A model generated the notes under the pieces. It had not been told where the DNA came from. It did no database searches and saw only the letters and a program-made list of their open reading frames with translations. Below are positions 1-7,760 of a stretch of 64,000 bases of DNA, piece by piece. The stretch's first letter is position 1; each line of letters starts with the position of its first letter. The position numbers and the translations under genes are program-made. Source of the DNA: Rosistilla ulvae (GTDB lineage Bacteria > Planctomycetota > Planctomycetia > Pirellulales > Pirellulaceae); the NCBI RefSeq assembly GCF_007741475.1, contig NZ_CP036261.1:6697798-6761797 (forward strand). The letters are read 5' to 3'.

Positions 1-1
1 A

Positions 2-547
2 GTCACGACGATCAACGCCTGTCTGGGCCTTAGCGTGGGGATCGCATTGTGGATCCTTGGCATGCCATCGCCTGTGCTGTGGGGAGTGATGGCGTTTGCC
101 TTCAACTTCATCCCCTTGGTCGGCGCGATCGCCGGAGCGTGCATCATCTTTGTCGTCGCCCTGGTCAACTTCGAACCAACCTACTACGCCTTTGTGGTCA
201 CCGGAACTTTCTTGGCGCTAACCTCTCTGGAGGGTCAATTCTTAACGCCCGCGATCTTGGGACGCTCGATGAGCATGAGTCCCGTGCTGGTGTTTGTGTC
301 GATCGTTGTCTGGGGATGGATGTGGGGCGTGGTAGGAGTCTTTTTATCGGTGCCAATCCTGATCGCCGCGCGAATGACTTGCGAGTCTTACGACGGACTG
401 GCACCGTTGGCCACGATCCTGGGAGCCGCAGACCCCGCCCCCGCAACGACATCCGCCACGGTGCGGTCGCCAGAACCAGACGTTGATGAACCGTCGCAGG
501 TCGTTCGCATCGATCAACCAGCGACCGAAGCGGCACCAGCGTCTTAA
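2..547 (+). CDS. AI-2E family transporter (PerM/YdiK-like), C-terminal part
   Basis: The reading frame is already open at the left edge (T-T-I-N-A-C-L-G-L-S-V-G-I-A-L), so the start and most of the protein lie outside the window. The visible 181 residues hold hydrophobic membrane segments, including a run around FNFIPLVGAIAGACIIFVVA and another around SPVLVFVSIVVWGWMWGVVG. The combination FNFIPLVG, LEGQFLTPAILGRSMSMSPV and FLSVPILIAAR is typical of the C-terminal core of AI-2E/PerM-family permeases, inner-membrane proteins proposed to export small solutes or, in some members, to act as antiporters. The substrate cannot be told from sequence. About 50 hydrophilic Pro/Ala/Asp-rich residues follow the last membrane segment and are probably a cytoplasmic tail. 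The gene converges on the hydrolase gene that ends at 611, leaving only 63 bp between them. Confidence 0.88.
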   Translation, partial: VTTINACLGLSVGIALWILGMPSPVLWGVMAFAFNFIPLVGAIAGACIIFVVALVNFEPTYYAFVVTGTFLALTSLEGQFLTPAILGRSMSMSPVLVFVSIVVWGWMWGVVGVFLSVPILIAARMTCESYDGLAPLATILGAADPAPATTSATVRSPEPDVDEPSQVVRIDQPATEAAPAS

Positions 548-610
548 CCCGGTGCGGGGCACAGGGTGTCAGCTCGCGCGGCGGTTCGCACGACGCTGGA
601 CGAAGAACGG

Positions 611-1903
611 CTACTGCGACAGGCGAACGCTGCCACCCCGCATCGGTTGGACCTGGATCGGAGCCGACACTTGCGACGTCCGATTGCTGGCCACTCCCGA
701 AAACAGATTTTGTCTGGCCAACGCATCGATACGTTTGTCCGCGAGGTATTCCAGATAATCGTGATCGCTTCCGACGCTTTGCGACGCATCGAATTGCCGA
801 ATGCGATCACTGGAAATCTGCGATCGGTTCATCCCGCAGATTCCCGTGTAACCCAACGCGGGCGTATTGTCGTCGAGCTTCAGGAAGCGATACAGTTTTA
901 AATACTGATCGCGCGTATTGTGCAACAAGAACAACCGATTGACGGGACACAACGCTTGCGACCGAGTCGTGATGAAACAGTCGTTGCGGATCGCCGGGGC
1001 TACCAACCCAAGATTCACGCGAGGTGACGATACAGGCGTATTGGGCAATCGCGATCCACACAGCGATCCACCTCCCATCAGATGCATCGCCCCGATCGCC
1101 AATCGTCCGCCAAAGCTGTACCCAATCACCGCAACCGGTTCCTGAGTTTGCACTGCGGTTATCAAGCGAGCCAAATAGAAGGCGTGCAGATCGGCGCGTC
1201 CTGCCTTCACGCGGACGTCCCGAACCTGTCCCTTGATCTGATCCGCTGGCCACATCCAAATCACAAACCGAATGGATGTCGAAATCGGTCTCGATCCCAA
1301 GACGGTTTGATCATAGGTCTGCAAACCACGCCGAATCGCTTTCATTTCGGGGGTCCGATTTCCATGGATCAAAAAGCACGTTTGCTGTTTGCCAGGACCC
1401 GCATAAGGGCTGAGAAAGTTCGCAGCACTTTCGTTCACCCAGCGTCCTCCGTCGATCCGCCGACGAAACTGAAGCGATTCGATCGCTGCGTTCCGAGATC
1501 CAAGATGGCGGCTGCTGATCGTCCAGACCTCATCGCGCGCGCGAACGTCAAACTCCTCCAATGGAGTCGATTCCAGCTCCGCTTCGATCGCCGCTTTGGT
1601 GACCGCATCGGCAGCAACCGATTCCGGAATGGGCTCGTTAGGCAACGACTCGCCCGCTTCGTCGGCGGCGGACATCGTCGGCGCTGGCACCGGATCCGTC
1701 GTGATCGGAGCGGCTGGCAGGGTCGCGTCGGCCGCAGACTCGTTCTTCGCGGATTGGTTATTCGAACGCGAAGCATCGTCGTCCGAGGCAACCACCGTGG
1801 GAGCACCGATTTGTGGCGTCACCGCAGGTTGCGCGGAGGAAGGAGCAGCGAGTTGAAATAGAAACAACAGCAGTCCGAAGGGCAAACCGTATTGCGTCGT
1901 CAT
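611..1903 (-). CDS. Secreted alpha/beta hydrolase, DUF900-like
   Basis: From the ATG at 1903 the product is 430 residues. It begins with a signal-peptide-like stretch (GLPFGLLLFLFQLAAPSSAQ), which is why this start is preferred over two upstream in-frame ATGs at 2029 and 1945; no strong ribosome-binding site decides it. A low-complexity Ala/Pro/Asp/Ser linker of about 100 residues follows. The catalytic domain shows an oxyanion-loop strand CFLIHGNRTP (His180) and a nucleophile elbow GYSFGG with Ser263. Later LFLLHNTRDQYL and SVGSDHDYLEYL are plausible sites for the catalytic Asp and His. This pattern resembles the DUF900/COG4782 alpha/beta hydrolases, whose substrates are unknown. The protein is probably periplasmic or exported. 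It lies downstream of the lipoprotein gene but behind a strong terminator hairpin (2078-2103), so it probably has its own promoter in 1904-2070. Confidence 0.75.
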   Translation of the reverse strand: MTTQYGLPFGLLLFLFQLAAPSSAQPAVTPQIGAPTVVASDDDASRSNNQSAKNESAADATLPAAPITTDPVPAPTMSAADEAGESLPNEPIPESVAADAVTKAAIEAELESTPLEEFDVRARDEVWTISSRHLGSRNAAIESLQFRRRIDGGRWVNESAANFLSPYAGPGKQQTCFLIHGNRTPEMKAIRRGLQTYDQTVLGSRPISTSIRFVIWMWPADQIKGQVRDVRVKAGRADLHAFYLARLITAVQTQEPVAVIGYSFGGRLAIGAMHLMGGGSLCGSRLPNTPVSSPRVNLGLVAPAIRNDCFITTRSQALCPVNRLFLLHNTRDQYLKLYRFLKLDDNTPALGYTGICGMNRSQISSDRIRQFDASQSVGSDHDYLEYLADKRIDALARQNLFSGVASNRTSQVSAPIQVQPMRGGSVRLSQ

Positions 1904-2070
1904 GTTTTTACGAATCCGAAAACCAGGGAATATCAGCGGAGACATTCTCGCCGGCTCGAGCGTCCAACGCGACAGTGTTCCGGAGCGATCAACAGCGCAG
2001 CGCGGCTGCCGTTGGGCGAAGTGCTCCACAGTCTAGCTCGCCGCTGCGGTCCGCGATGCAGTCTACCAAT

Positions 2071-2103
2071 AATAGAAGCCCGACAACTGCAAAGTTGTCG
2101 GGC
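2071..2103 (-). terminator. Rho-independent terminator of the lipoprotein gene
   Basis: A perfect 11-bp stem (arms 2078-2088 and 2093-2103) is closed by a GCAA tetraloop. Read on the minus strand it is followed by TTCTATTATT. It lies 58 bp after the stop codon of the lipoprotein gene. Confidence 0.85.
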
Positions 2104-2161
2104 ATCGGATATGCACAAAAGATCCCCACGCAATGGCGGGATCAAGGAACCTTGAAGCGGA

Positions 2162-2533
2162 CTATTCAACCGCTTCCAGTTCGTCCGCCTTTTCCTCGCC
2201 CCGCTCTTCGACAGCGTCGGCCTTGTTTTCCCCGCGGACTTCCTTCTGATCGGCTGCGGCTTCGCCTCGATCTTCGATTGCATCGGCTCGCTCTTCAGCG
2301 CGATCTTGCACCGCGTCGGGGGCGTTGTCGGTCCGTTCGCGCAAATTCTCCGCCGCGTTTTGCGATTGATCGCGAATCGCTTCGGCTTCCATTTGCGAAG
2401 CGTCACGGATTTCTTCCGCTTGATATTGCGTTTGGTCGCGGATTTCGTCGGCTTGCTGTTCAAGCGCCGATTCATCACAACCTACAAACAAAATAGTACT
2501 GAGTGCCAAAGCACTTGAGGTTAGCGTCTTCAT
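2162..2533 (-). CDS. Small lipoprotein made of 11-residue helical repeats
   Basis: This 123-residue protein starts at an ATG preceded by AAGGAG six bases upstream. Residues 1-18 are a short lipoprotein signal ending in F-V-G-C, so Cys19 should be lipidated; Phe at -3 is slightly off consensus. From residue 27 to the end the chain consists of almost nine tandem 11-residue units, such as QADEIRDQTQY, QAEEIRDASQM and EAEAIRDQSQN. The units shift from Gln/Arg-rich to very Glu/Asp/Lys-rich toward the C-terminus. It contains no other domain. An 11-residue period gives a long, nearly straight amphipathic helix, as in coiled-coil lipoproteins of the Lpp type or LEA-like proteins. A periplasmic spacer or stress-related role is plausible but not shown. 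It is flanked by a 189-bp gap upstream and a terminator downstream, so it is probably monocistronic. Confidence 0.8.
   Translation of the reverse strand: MKTLTSSALALSTILFVGCDESALEQQADEIRDQTQYQAEEIRDASQMEAEAIRDQSQNAAENLRERTDNAPDAVQDRAEERADAIEDRGEAAADQKEVRGENKADAVEERGEEKADELEAVE
2165..2455 (-). repeat. Tandem 11-residue (33-nt) coding repeats
   Basis: Residues 27-123 of the lipoprotein divide without gaps into eight 11-mers plus one 9-mer, with the pattern (Q/E/K)A(D/E)xI(R/E)(D/E)xxxx. The repeats have diverged too far at DNA level to be recent copies. Confidence 0.8.
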
Positions 2534-2722
2534 CGAATTCTCCTTGTATTGCGTTAGCTTTGCTCGCGAACACCCGCAAGCGATGGATCAGGGGAATCGC
2601 AAACGTCGTGCCAGAGGCCCGTCGGCCAAGTAAAACGCGATTGCAACGGCGGGATCCGGTCGATGATCGACAACCGTGGACGTTTTTGCAGCAACACCAG
2701 AAAGATCGTGAACGCGATGACG

Positions 2723-3421
2723 TCATCGCGAAGCCGACAACGCACTGTCCAATGCATCGGCGATGCCGCGTTTCAATCTCCGCCAACCGCTCGCCTCGCA
2801 GACCAAGGCCTGATTTACTTCCAGTTCGATGCCTGCGTAAAACGGATCGGGAAACCGCCGCCGCAGGGCCGTCGTCAATCCATCGGACCTTCCCAAATAG
2901 GGATAGTTCCGACGAACCCGCAAATCCTTGTTGGCGTCTCGCAGCGCGTCGTGCCATCGATCGCAGAACGCCTTCTCCGCGTCGCGGCGTGGATCGTACA
3001 ACAGGCCGATATCGGCGTTTCGGGTCTGCCCATGCAGCTCCGGAACAAACGTATGCAACGACAAGTGGACGACCCGCGTTGCGATCGACAGCCGGTCTTC
3101 GATCCAGGTCTCAACCTGTCGACGATGCGGCCAGTAGTAGCGTTGCAGGATCGCTTCTTTCGCTTCCGCATCCAACGACCGACTGAACTCTGAAAACAGC
3201 TGCCGATTTCCGGGCGAGCGGTTTACCTCGACCAACAACCGCGAGACAGTTGTGCGAAACAGGACTGCCGACAAGCGACGCTCTAGTGTCCGCCCAAGGG
3301 CCAGCGAGCCGGGATCCCACCCTCGATGGCTGGCGAGCACCTCTTGCGAATCGACAAACAGATCCGCGTATTCGGCGGGAATGTGATTCGTCGCATGCTC
3401 ACAGGTCAATAACAAGTCCAT
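2723..3421 (-). CDS. N-formylglutamate amidohydrolase family protein
   Basis: The product is 232 residues from the ATG at 3421, which has GAGG eight bases upstream and begins directly with the conserved MDLLLTCEHATNHIP. A longer frame back to 3535 would overlap the gene before it and shows no family similarity. Family signatures in order are CEHATNHIP near the N-terminus, LLVEVNRSP (the VDxNR-type motif), VVHLSLHTFVP (metal/catalytic His region) and GIELEVNQAL near the C-terminus. Members are zinc amidohydrolases that cut N-acylated glutamate or related amides. HutG in histidine degradation is the best-known case, but no other hut gene is nearby. It is the last gene of the operon with GCS2 and the ATP-grasp ligase (71-bp gap), so it more likely deacylates or trims the product of those ligases. 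Confidence 0.85.
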   Translation of the reverse strand: MDLLLTCEHATNHIPAEYADLFVDSQEVLASHRGWDPGSLALGRTLERRLSAVLFRTTVSRLLVEVNRSPGNRQLFSEFSRSLDAEAKEAILQRYYWPHRRQVETWIEDRLSIATRVVHLSLHTFVPELHGQTRNADIGLLYDPRRDAEKAFCDRWHDALRDANKDLRVRRNYPYLGRSDGLTTALRRRFPDPFYAGIELEVNQALVCEASGWRRLKRGIADALDSALSASR

Positions 3422-3492
3422 CCCCAAAGCCTCTTCAGTCGCCTCGCGATTTGGCACCGGGGCAGCGAGTGCGATAAACAAAAACGATCGAT

Positions 3493-4737
3493 CTACGCGG
3501 CGGGAAAGGAACGTCCGGCGGACAGACAATCGCACAATACGCGATAAACTTCGCCCAAGCGTTCCTGCCGCAGATCGCCATCAATCGCCCCGACGATCCG
3601 CGTTGCCAGCGATCCATGTTGAAGGATCGACCGCAGATCGTCTTCGACACCGTCGATCAACGGTTCGTGTTTGGCCGCCTCGCCGATCAGGTGACGCCAC
3701 AGTTCTCCCGCGGTGAGCGAGCGATCAGAAATCCCAAACTGTTGCAAATAGGGAGCATCGTCGATCACTGTGGCTTCCGCCTCCGCCGAGACGCGATCCA
3801 ACAGACGCGACAGCGCCGGTACACTCATCTGTTGTTGCGATCCCAGCGGCTGCCAACGCTCGGCGACCAGTGTCTTCAGCACACCGATCGCCGCGATACA
3901 AATTGCGACATCGACCGCCGGATGCTCCTGGACATCCATCACCCGAATTTCGACCGAACCGCGATCGAAGCGAGCGATCGCGCCGCGGGCGTTCAAGAAA
4001 TTTGCATCGAACACGCCGGCAGTGTCGTAGGGAGCGATCGCGGTTTTCAATCCCGCAAAGATCTCGCGGCGATAGGTCGCTTCGTCGTAGATCGGTTCGG
4101 GAATCATCGCGCCGGTCAAAAACGGGACTCGCCTGCAATGCTCGCGGACCTTCTGCATCCGCATATCGCGCCACGGACCGACCTGTCGCTGCACGATCGG
4201 CGAACTGGCGGCCAATGCGGGGAGGATCGGCAACAGCAGGCGAACGGCCGCGTGCAGTCGAGCGAATTCGTCGTCGTTGGCAAAAGGAAGGTTCAGGTGG
4301 ACGCTTTGCACATTGGCCCAACCGTGCGTGAAGCAATTAAAAATGGAATGGTAGGCGTTGTAGATCTCCGCACATTCGTGAGGCCACAATTGCGTCTCGG
4401 TCGCCGGATCCATCCAAGGGTGCATCGCGGAGGGCATCAAAATCGCGTCGCTACCAGCCAACGCCTGCTGCAAACGGGCAACGCTCTGCTGCAGACTGCT
4501 GGAGAGCTCGATTAGATCGCTGGTCGGTTGCGAACCCTTGAGTTCCAAGACGTGCAGCGCCAGTTCGTTGCTCCACGTCGTGGGGCCCCAATCGAAGTCG
4601 CTGGTCGGGCGACCGGCAGCCGACTGGAGTACGCGATCGGCGATCGGACGAACGTCGAGCGTCGCGCGATCGACCACCATATATTCCAGCTCGATCCCAA
4701 AGGCTTCGAAGATTGACAAACGCCGCGGCTGGTTCAT
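3493..4737 (-). CDS. GCS2-family carboxylate-amine ligase (glutamate-cysteine ligase-like)
   Basis: The product is 414 residues. The N-terminal SIFEAFGIELEYMVVD is the signature of GCS2 enzymes (YbdK type), where the Glu residues bind the ATP-Mg site. Other matching blocks are VQSVHLNLPFANDDEF, corresponding to the family's HVHV-type strand, SPIVQRQVGPWRDMRM, FDRGSVEIRVMDVQEHP and the C-terminal RIVGAIDGDLRQERLGEVYR. The family forms amide bonds with ATP; YbdK itself has weak gamma-glutamylcysteine ligase activity, and most members have unknown substrates. The start codon overlaps the stop codon of the ATP-grasp gene in an ATGA, which implies translational coupling. Two different amide-forming enzymes in one operon argue for a two-step synthesis rather than ordinary glutathione metabolism. 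Confidence 0.88.
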   Translation of the reverse strand: MNQPRRLSIFEAFGIELEYMVVDRATLDVRPIADRVLQSAAGRPTSDFDWGPTTWSNELALHVLELKGSQPTSDLIELSSSLQQSVARLQQALAGSDAILMPSAMHPWMDPATETQLWPHECAEIYNAYHSIFNCFTHGWANVQSVHLNLPFANDDEFARLHAAVRLLLPILPALAASSPIVQRQVGPWRDMRMQKVREHCRRVPFLTGAMIPEPIYDEATYRREIFAGLKTAIAPYDTAGVFDANFLNARGAIARFDRGSVEIRVMDVQEHPAVDVAICIAAIGVLKTLVAERWQPLGSQQQMSVPALSRLLDRVSAEAEATVIDDAPYLQQFGISDRSLTAGELWRHLIGEAAKHEPLIDGVEDDLRSILQHGSLATRIVGAIDGDLRQERLGEVYRVLCDCLSAGRSFPAA

Positions 4738-6209
4738 TGCGTGAGATCCATCGATTTAACCCGCTCGATTCGTCGCAGGAACGACTCCATGACCCGACGA
4801 TACAAATCGTCGCGGAGAAATTTGTCTTCGACACCGGAATCGAGATTGGGGTTGTCGTTGACTTCGATCACAAAAAACTGCCCATCGGCCTCTTTGATGT
4901 CGACTCCATACAGTCCGTCGCCGATCAGATCGGCTGCCTTCTGGGCCAACGCGACCGCTTTCCGCGGCGCCAGTTCGACCGGCATCGTTTCACACTTGCC
5001 GTACTTGCCATTTTTTTCATGGGAATCTTGTTTGATGATCTGCCAATGCCCGCGGGCCATGTGATATTTGCACGCGAACAATGGCCGTCGATCGAGGATT
5101 CCGATCCGCCAATCGAAATCGGTCCGCATATATTTTTGGGCGACGACCAATTCGGAATCGGCAAAGTAGATCTCCAATTGCCGCGTCAATTCCTCCAACG
5201 TTTCGACCTTGACGACGCCTTGGGAGAACGCGCTGTCGGGACGTTTCAAAACACAGGGGAATCCCAGTTCGGCCACGATCCGCGCCGCGTTGCCGCGATA
5301 CGCGACGATCGTTTGCGGCGTGGCGATCTTCGCTTTGTGCAGCAGTTCGGCCAGATAGACTTTATTGGTGCATTGCAGGATCGATTTCGGATCGTCGATG
5401 ACCACCAAACCCTCGCGTTCGGCGCGACGCGCCAACCGGTAGGTGTAGTGATTGACGGCGGTTGTCTCGCGAAGGAACAACGCATCGAATTCCAACAGCC
5501 GGCCGGCGTCTTCGATCGTCAGCAGTTCCGCATTGATGCCGACGCTGGCAGCCGCTTTGACAAACTTTTGCAACGCTTTCTCGTCCGATGGCGAATTATC
5601 GCCTTCGTTGGGGTTGTGCAAAATCGCCAGATCAAATCGATAGGCCGCCCGTTTGACTTTGCCTGTCGACCCGCGGCTGAAGTGCCGCTGAGCCTGTTCG
5701 GCAACAAACGGTTGATGCGACGCCGGGATGTCCTCCAATCCGATCGCATGCGCACTCATCAGCCGCCACTTTTTCCGCCGCGCAAATTCGAATCGCAGCA
5801 ACGGTGCCTGGAACATCGTCGACAGTTCGCGGGCCAAGCGGTTGTATCGGGTGGCGAGATTGCGCCCGAAATAGACGCTCATCGAAAACTTGTCCGAATG
5901 CAGCGGCGTCAAACATTGGTTGATCAAGCCTTCCAATTCCAACGGCACCAAACGGATCGCCTGTCGCTGTTCTAAGTCTTGAATCGTCACGACGCTTGGA
6001 AACGGGCGATGCCCGCGAGCTTCCGCCAACAGCGACACGTAGTAGCCTAAACTCTGGTAACGGTACGACCGGGCCAGGTTATAGATCTTGATGTTCCGGC
6101 GACGATTCCAGTCGGGGCTGGTCAGATATTCGTGCGGGTCAAGGATCTCGACGTCGGGGATGTTGCGTATCCAATCCTGTTCTGCCTCGGTAACGATTAC
6201 GACAGCCAT
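4734..6209 (-). CDS. RimK-like ATP-grasp ligase with N-terminal RLAN-type domain
   Basis: The product is 491 residues. Residues 1 to about 200 (MAVVIVTEAEQDW, NIKIYNLARSYRYQSLGYYVSLLAEARGH) match the domain found in front of some RimK-like ligases (RLAN). The C-terminal half is an ATP-grasp fold. LFLRETTAVNHYTYRLARRA and DDPKSILQCTNKVYLAELL are typical RimK-family blocks, FPCVLKRPDSAFSQGV is the ATP-binding lysine strand, and YGVDIKEADGQFFVIEVNDNPN carries the Mg-binding acidic residues and Asn (Glu449, Asn451). The enzyme should activate a carboxylate as acyl phosphate and join it to an amine, often adding glutamate. It lies 20 bp after the C39-like peptidase gene and overlaps the GCS2 gene by four bases. 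Its acceptor is unknown: a peptide, a protein terminus or a small metabolite are all possible. Confidence 0.9.
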   Translation of the reverse strand: MAVVIVTEAEQDWIRNIPDVEILDPHEYLTSPDWNRRRNIKIYNLARSYRYQSLGYYVSLLAEARGHRPFPSVVTIQDLEQRQAIRLVPLELEGLINQCLTPLHSDKFSMSVYFGRNLATRYNRLARELSTMFQAPLLRFEFARRKKWRLMSAHAIGLEDIPASHQPFVAEQAQRHFSRGSTGKVKRAAYRFDLAILHNPNEGDNSPSDEKALQKFVKAAASVGINAELLTIEDAGRLLEFDALFLRETTAVNHYTYRLARRAEREGLVVIDDPKSILQCTNKVYLAELLHKAKIATPQTIVAYRGNAARIVAELGFPCVLKRPDSAFSQGVVKVETLEELTRQLEIYFADSELVVAQKYMRTDFDWRIGILDRRPLFACKYHMARGHWQIIKQDSHEKNGKYGKCETMPVELAPRKAVALAQKAADLIGDGLYGVDIKEADGQFFVIEVNDNPNLDSGVEDKFLRDDLYRRVMESFLRRIERVKSMDLTQ

Positions 6210-6229
6210 CGATCTGCAAAGTCCTTCAG

Positions 6230-6964
6230 CTAGGTTAGTGGACGCAAGACCAAGAAATTGGAATCAAACGTCACGATGCCCAACAACACCGCCGCGGCAA
6301 CGTGATCGATTGGCGACCAATAGTAGGGCTGCGAGGCGCCACTGGAATAGGGATGCAAGGGATCGGCAATCATCACCGCATCGGCTTCGTCGTCGTACCC
6401 GCTGAGCACAACAAAATGGCCGACCGGTTCACCGGTCAAATCATCGGGCACGCTACTGATTCCACGATCATCGGGAGCCTGAGGTCGCTCGCGCGATTCC
6501 TGATACAAAAACGTGGCGCTCAGTCCCGCGAGCATCGGAACGCGATCGGTTAGATGTTGGCGGATCAACGGCCGTTCCAACGGCTGCATCAGCACCTGGC
6601 CCCCTAACGAAACGAACCGCAGATAGGCATCGGTCGCCACACTCAAACGGGGATTCGCATCTCCCTTGGCATCGCGTTGTCGCTGCAACCGTTCGGCCAG
6701 ATCGACTTCGGAACGATTGAACCAAGTCGGATCGAAGACTTGGACATTGTAGGTGTAGATCGATGCGGAGAAGCCGCGAACCAAGGCGTGGCAGGCCAGT
6801 TGAACCGCCAGCGTTCCCCCCATTTCCAGTTGAGGAATGTCGGCCAGGATCTGAGCGACCGGCATATGGACTCCCCAGTAGCGGTAGATCGCCTGGAGAC
6901 AAGTCGCTCCACAGGCGGAATCCGTCGGCTGGGGTTCAATCTCAACGGGTAGTGTCAGCTTCAT
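6230..6964 (-). CDS. C39-like cysteine peptidase (papain-like fold)
   Basis: The product is 244 residues from the ATG at 6964, beginning MKLTLPVEIEPQPTDSACG. A longer start at 7027 is possible, and neither has a good ribosome-binding site. The motif QPTDSACGATCLQAIYRYWG gives the oxyanion Gln12 and catalytic Cys18 of C39-type peptidases. A later GHFVVLSGYDDEADAVMIADP supplies the His and Asp of the usual Cys-His-Asp triad. There is no signal peptide and no ABC-transporter domain, so unlike bacteriocin exporters this is a free-standing cytoplasmic enzyme. It is the first gene of the four-gene amidoligase operon. It could cleave a peptide substrate before the ligases act, or act as an acyltransferase or transglutaminase-like enzyme using the same triad. 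The exact family is inferred from motifs only. Confidence 0.72.
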   Translation of the reverse strand: MKLTLPVEIEPQPTDSACGATCLQAIYRYWGVHMPVAQILADIPQLEMGGTLAVQLACHALVRGFSASIYTYNVQVFDPTWFNRSEVDLAERLQRQRDAKGDANPRLSVATDAYLRFVSLGGQVLMQPLERPLIRQHLTDRVPMLAGLSATFLYQESRERPQAPDDRGISSVPDDLTGEPVGHFVVLSGYDDEADAVMIADPLHPYSSGASQPYYWSPIDHVAAAVLLGIVTFDSNFLVLRPLT

Positions 6965-7238
6965 ACGTGCAGGCGAACGGCAGAGACCATCGAACGCCGG
7001 CCTCGATCGATGAGCCGGTTTGCGCATGATAACACCAGCCGATCGATATTGAGAAGGACTCAATTTGAAAATCGAATTGTCGCAGTCGCTGCGTGCGCTC
7101 TTGGTTGGGCCTTCGTTCCGACCTAGAATAGAAAACCCGCGATGCTGGCAGCGTCGCTGATCGGTCGGCGATGAATCCGCTCGCTGGCCGCCCCCCTTCA
7201 ACGAACCGAATTTTCAAACACTCAAACCGGAGAATCCA

Positions 7239-7628
7239 ATGCGATTCATGGTCTATGTTGTCGCCGTTCTGATCGCCGCAGGCATCGTCTTTGTCATGGG
7301 CAAGCCCACCGAAACGGCTCAACCGAGCGATTCGAACGTTGCTAGCAGCACCACGCTTGCTGTCGACACAGGTTCGGATGTCGACGTCCAAAGCGTGGCT
7401 CTTAGCGTCCCTGGAATGCACTGTGCGTTTGGCTGCTACCCAACCGTCAAGGAAGCGTTGGAATCGGTCGACGGAGTCCAAGGTGTCGAACTGGCCAAAC
7501 AGAAAAGCGAGACCGAACTGGACAACAAAACCGTCTTCGTGACCTACAGCAACGCCTTTAACTTGGAAACCGCTTTGGCGAAGCTGGAAAAAGCAGGCTT
7601 CGACGCCACCAAGATCGACGCCAACTAA
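7239..7628 (+). CDS. Membrane-anchored heavy-metal-associated (HMA) domain protein
   Basis: The product is 129 residues, with GGAG ten bases before the ATG. Residues 1-20 form an uncleaved-looking hydrophobic anchor or signal (VYVVAVLIAAGIVFVM), and a Ser/Thr-rich linker follows. From about residue 50 there is one HMA-like ferredoxin fold: VQSVALSVPGMHCAFGCYPTV, then VKEALESVDGVQGVEL and a last helix LEKAGFDATKI. Canonical HMA domains bind Cu or Zn through GMxCxxC. Here the cysteines are Cys62 and Cys66, separated by three residues (CAFGC). The domain probably faces the periplasm or paryphoplasm and may sense or pass on a metal ion. It is divergent from the C39-like peptidase gene and stands alone, with a terminator just behind it. 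Confidence 0.85.
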   Translation: MRFMVYVVAVLIAAGIVFVMGKPTETAQPSDSNVASSTTLAVDTGSDVDVQSVALSVPGMHCAFGCYPTVKEALESVDGVQGVELAKQKSETELDNKTVFVTYSNAFNLETALAKLEKAGFDATKIDAN

Positions 7629-7653
7629 TCGCGTCTCTCTCAATCGACTCGGC

Positions 7654-7674
7654 AGCCGCAGACTCTCTGCGGCT
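7654..7674 (+). terminator. Probable terminator of the HMA gene
   Basis: A perfect 9-bp stem (7654-7662 and 7666-7674, loop CTC) starts 26 bp after the HMA stop codon. It is followed by CTCCGATTTCTGATTTC, a weak T-rich tail. The position supports termination; the poor U-tract lowers confidence. Confidence 0.6.
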
Positions 7675-7760
7675 CTCCGATTTCTGATTTCAACAGCAGT
7701 TCATGCGATGCGGCCACCGCTTCCCCCTGGTCGCCCGCGGTGGCGAGACTTCCGTTGATA

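Noticed and set aside
1082-1861. A 259-codon plus-strand frame over the DUF900-like hydrolase
   Set aside because: The minus strand carries a signal peptide and the catalytic motifs; the plus frame has neither.
2723-3421. HutG of a histidine-degradation operon
   Set aside because: No hutH, hutU or hutI is present; the gene sits with amide ligases instead.
4713-5975. A 420-codon plus-strand frame over the ATP-grasp gene
   Set aside because: It is antisense to an unmistakable ATP-grasp ligase, and its translation has no family features.
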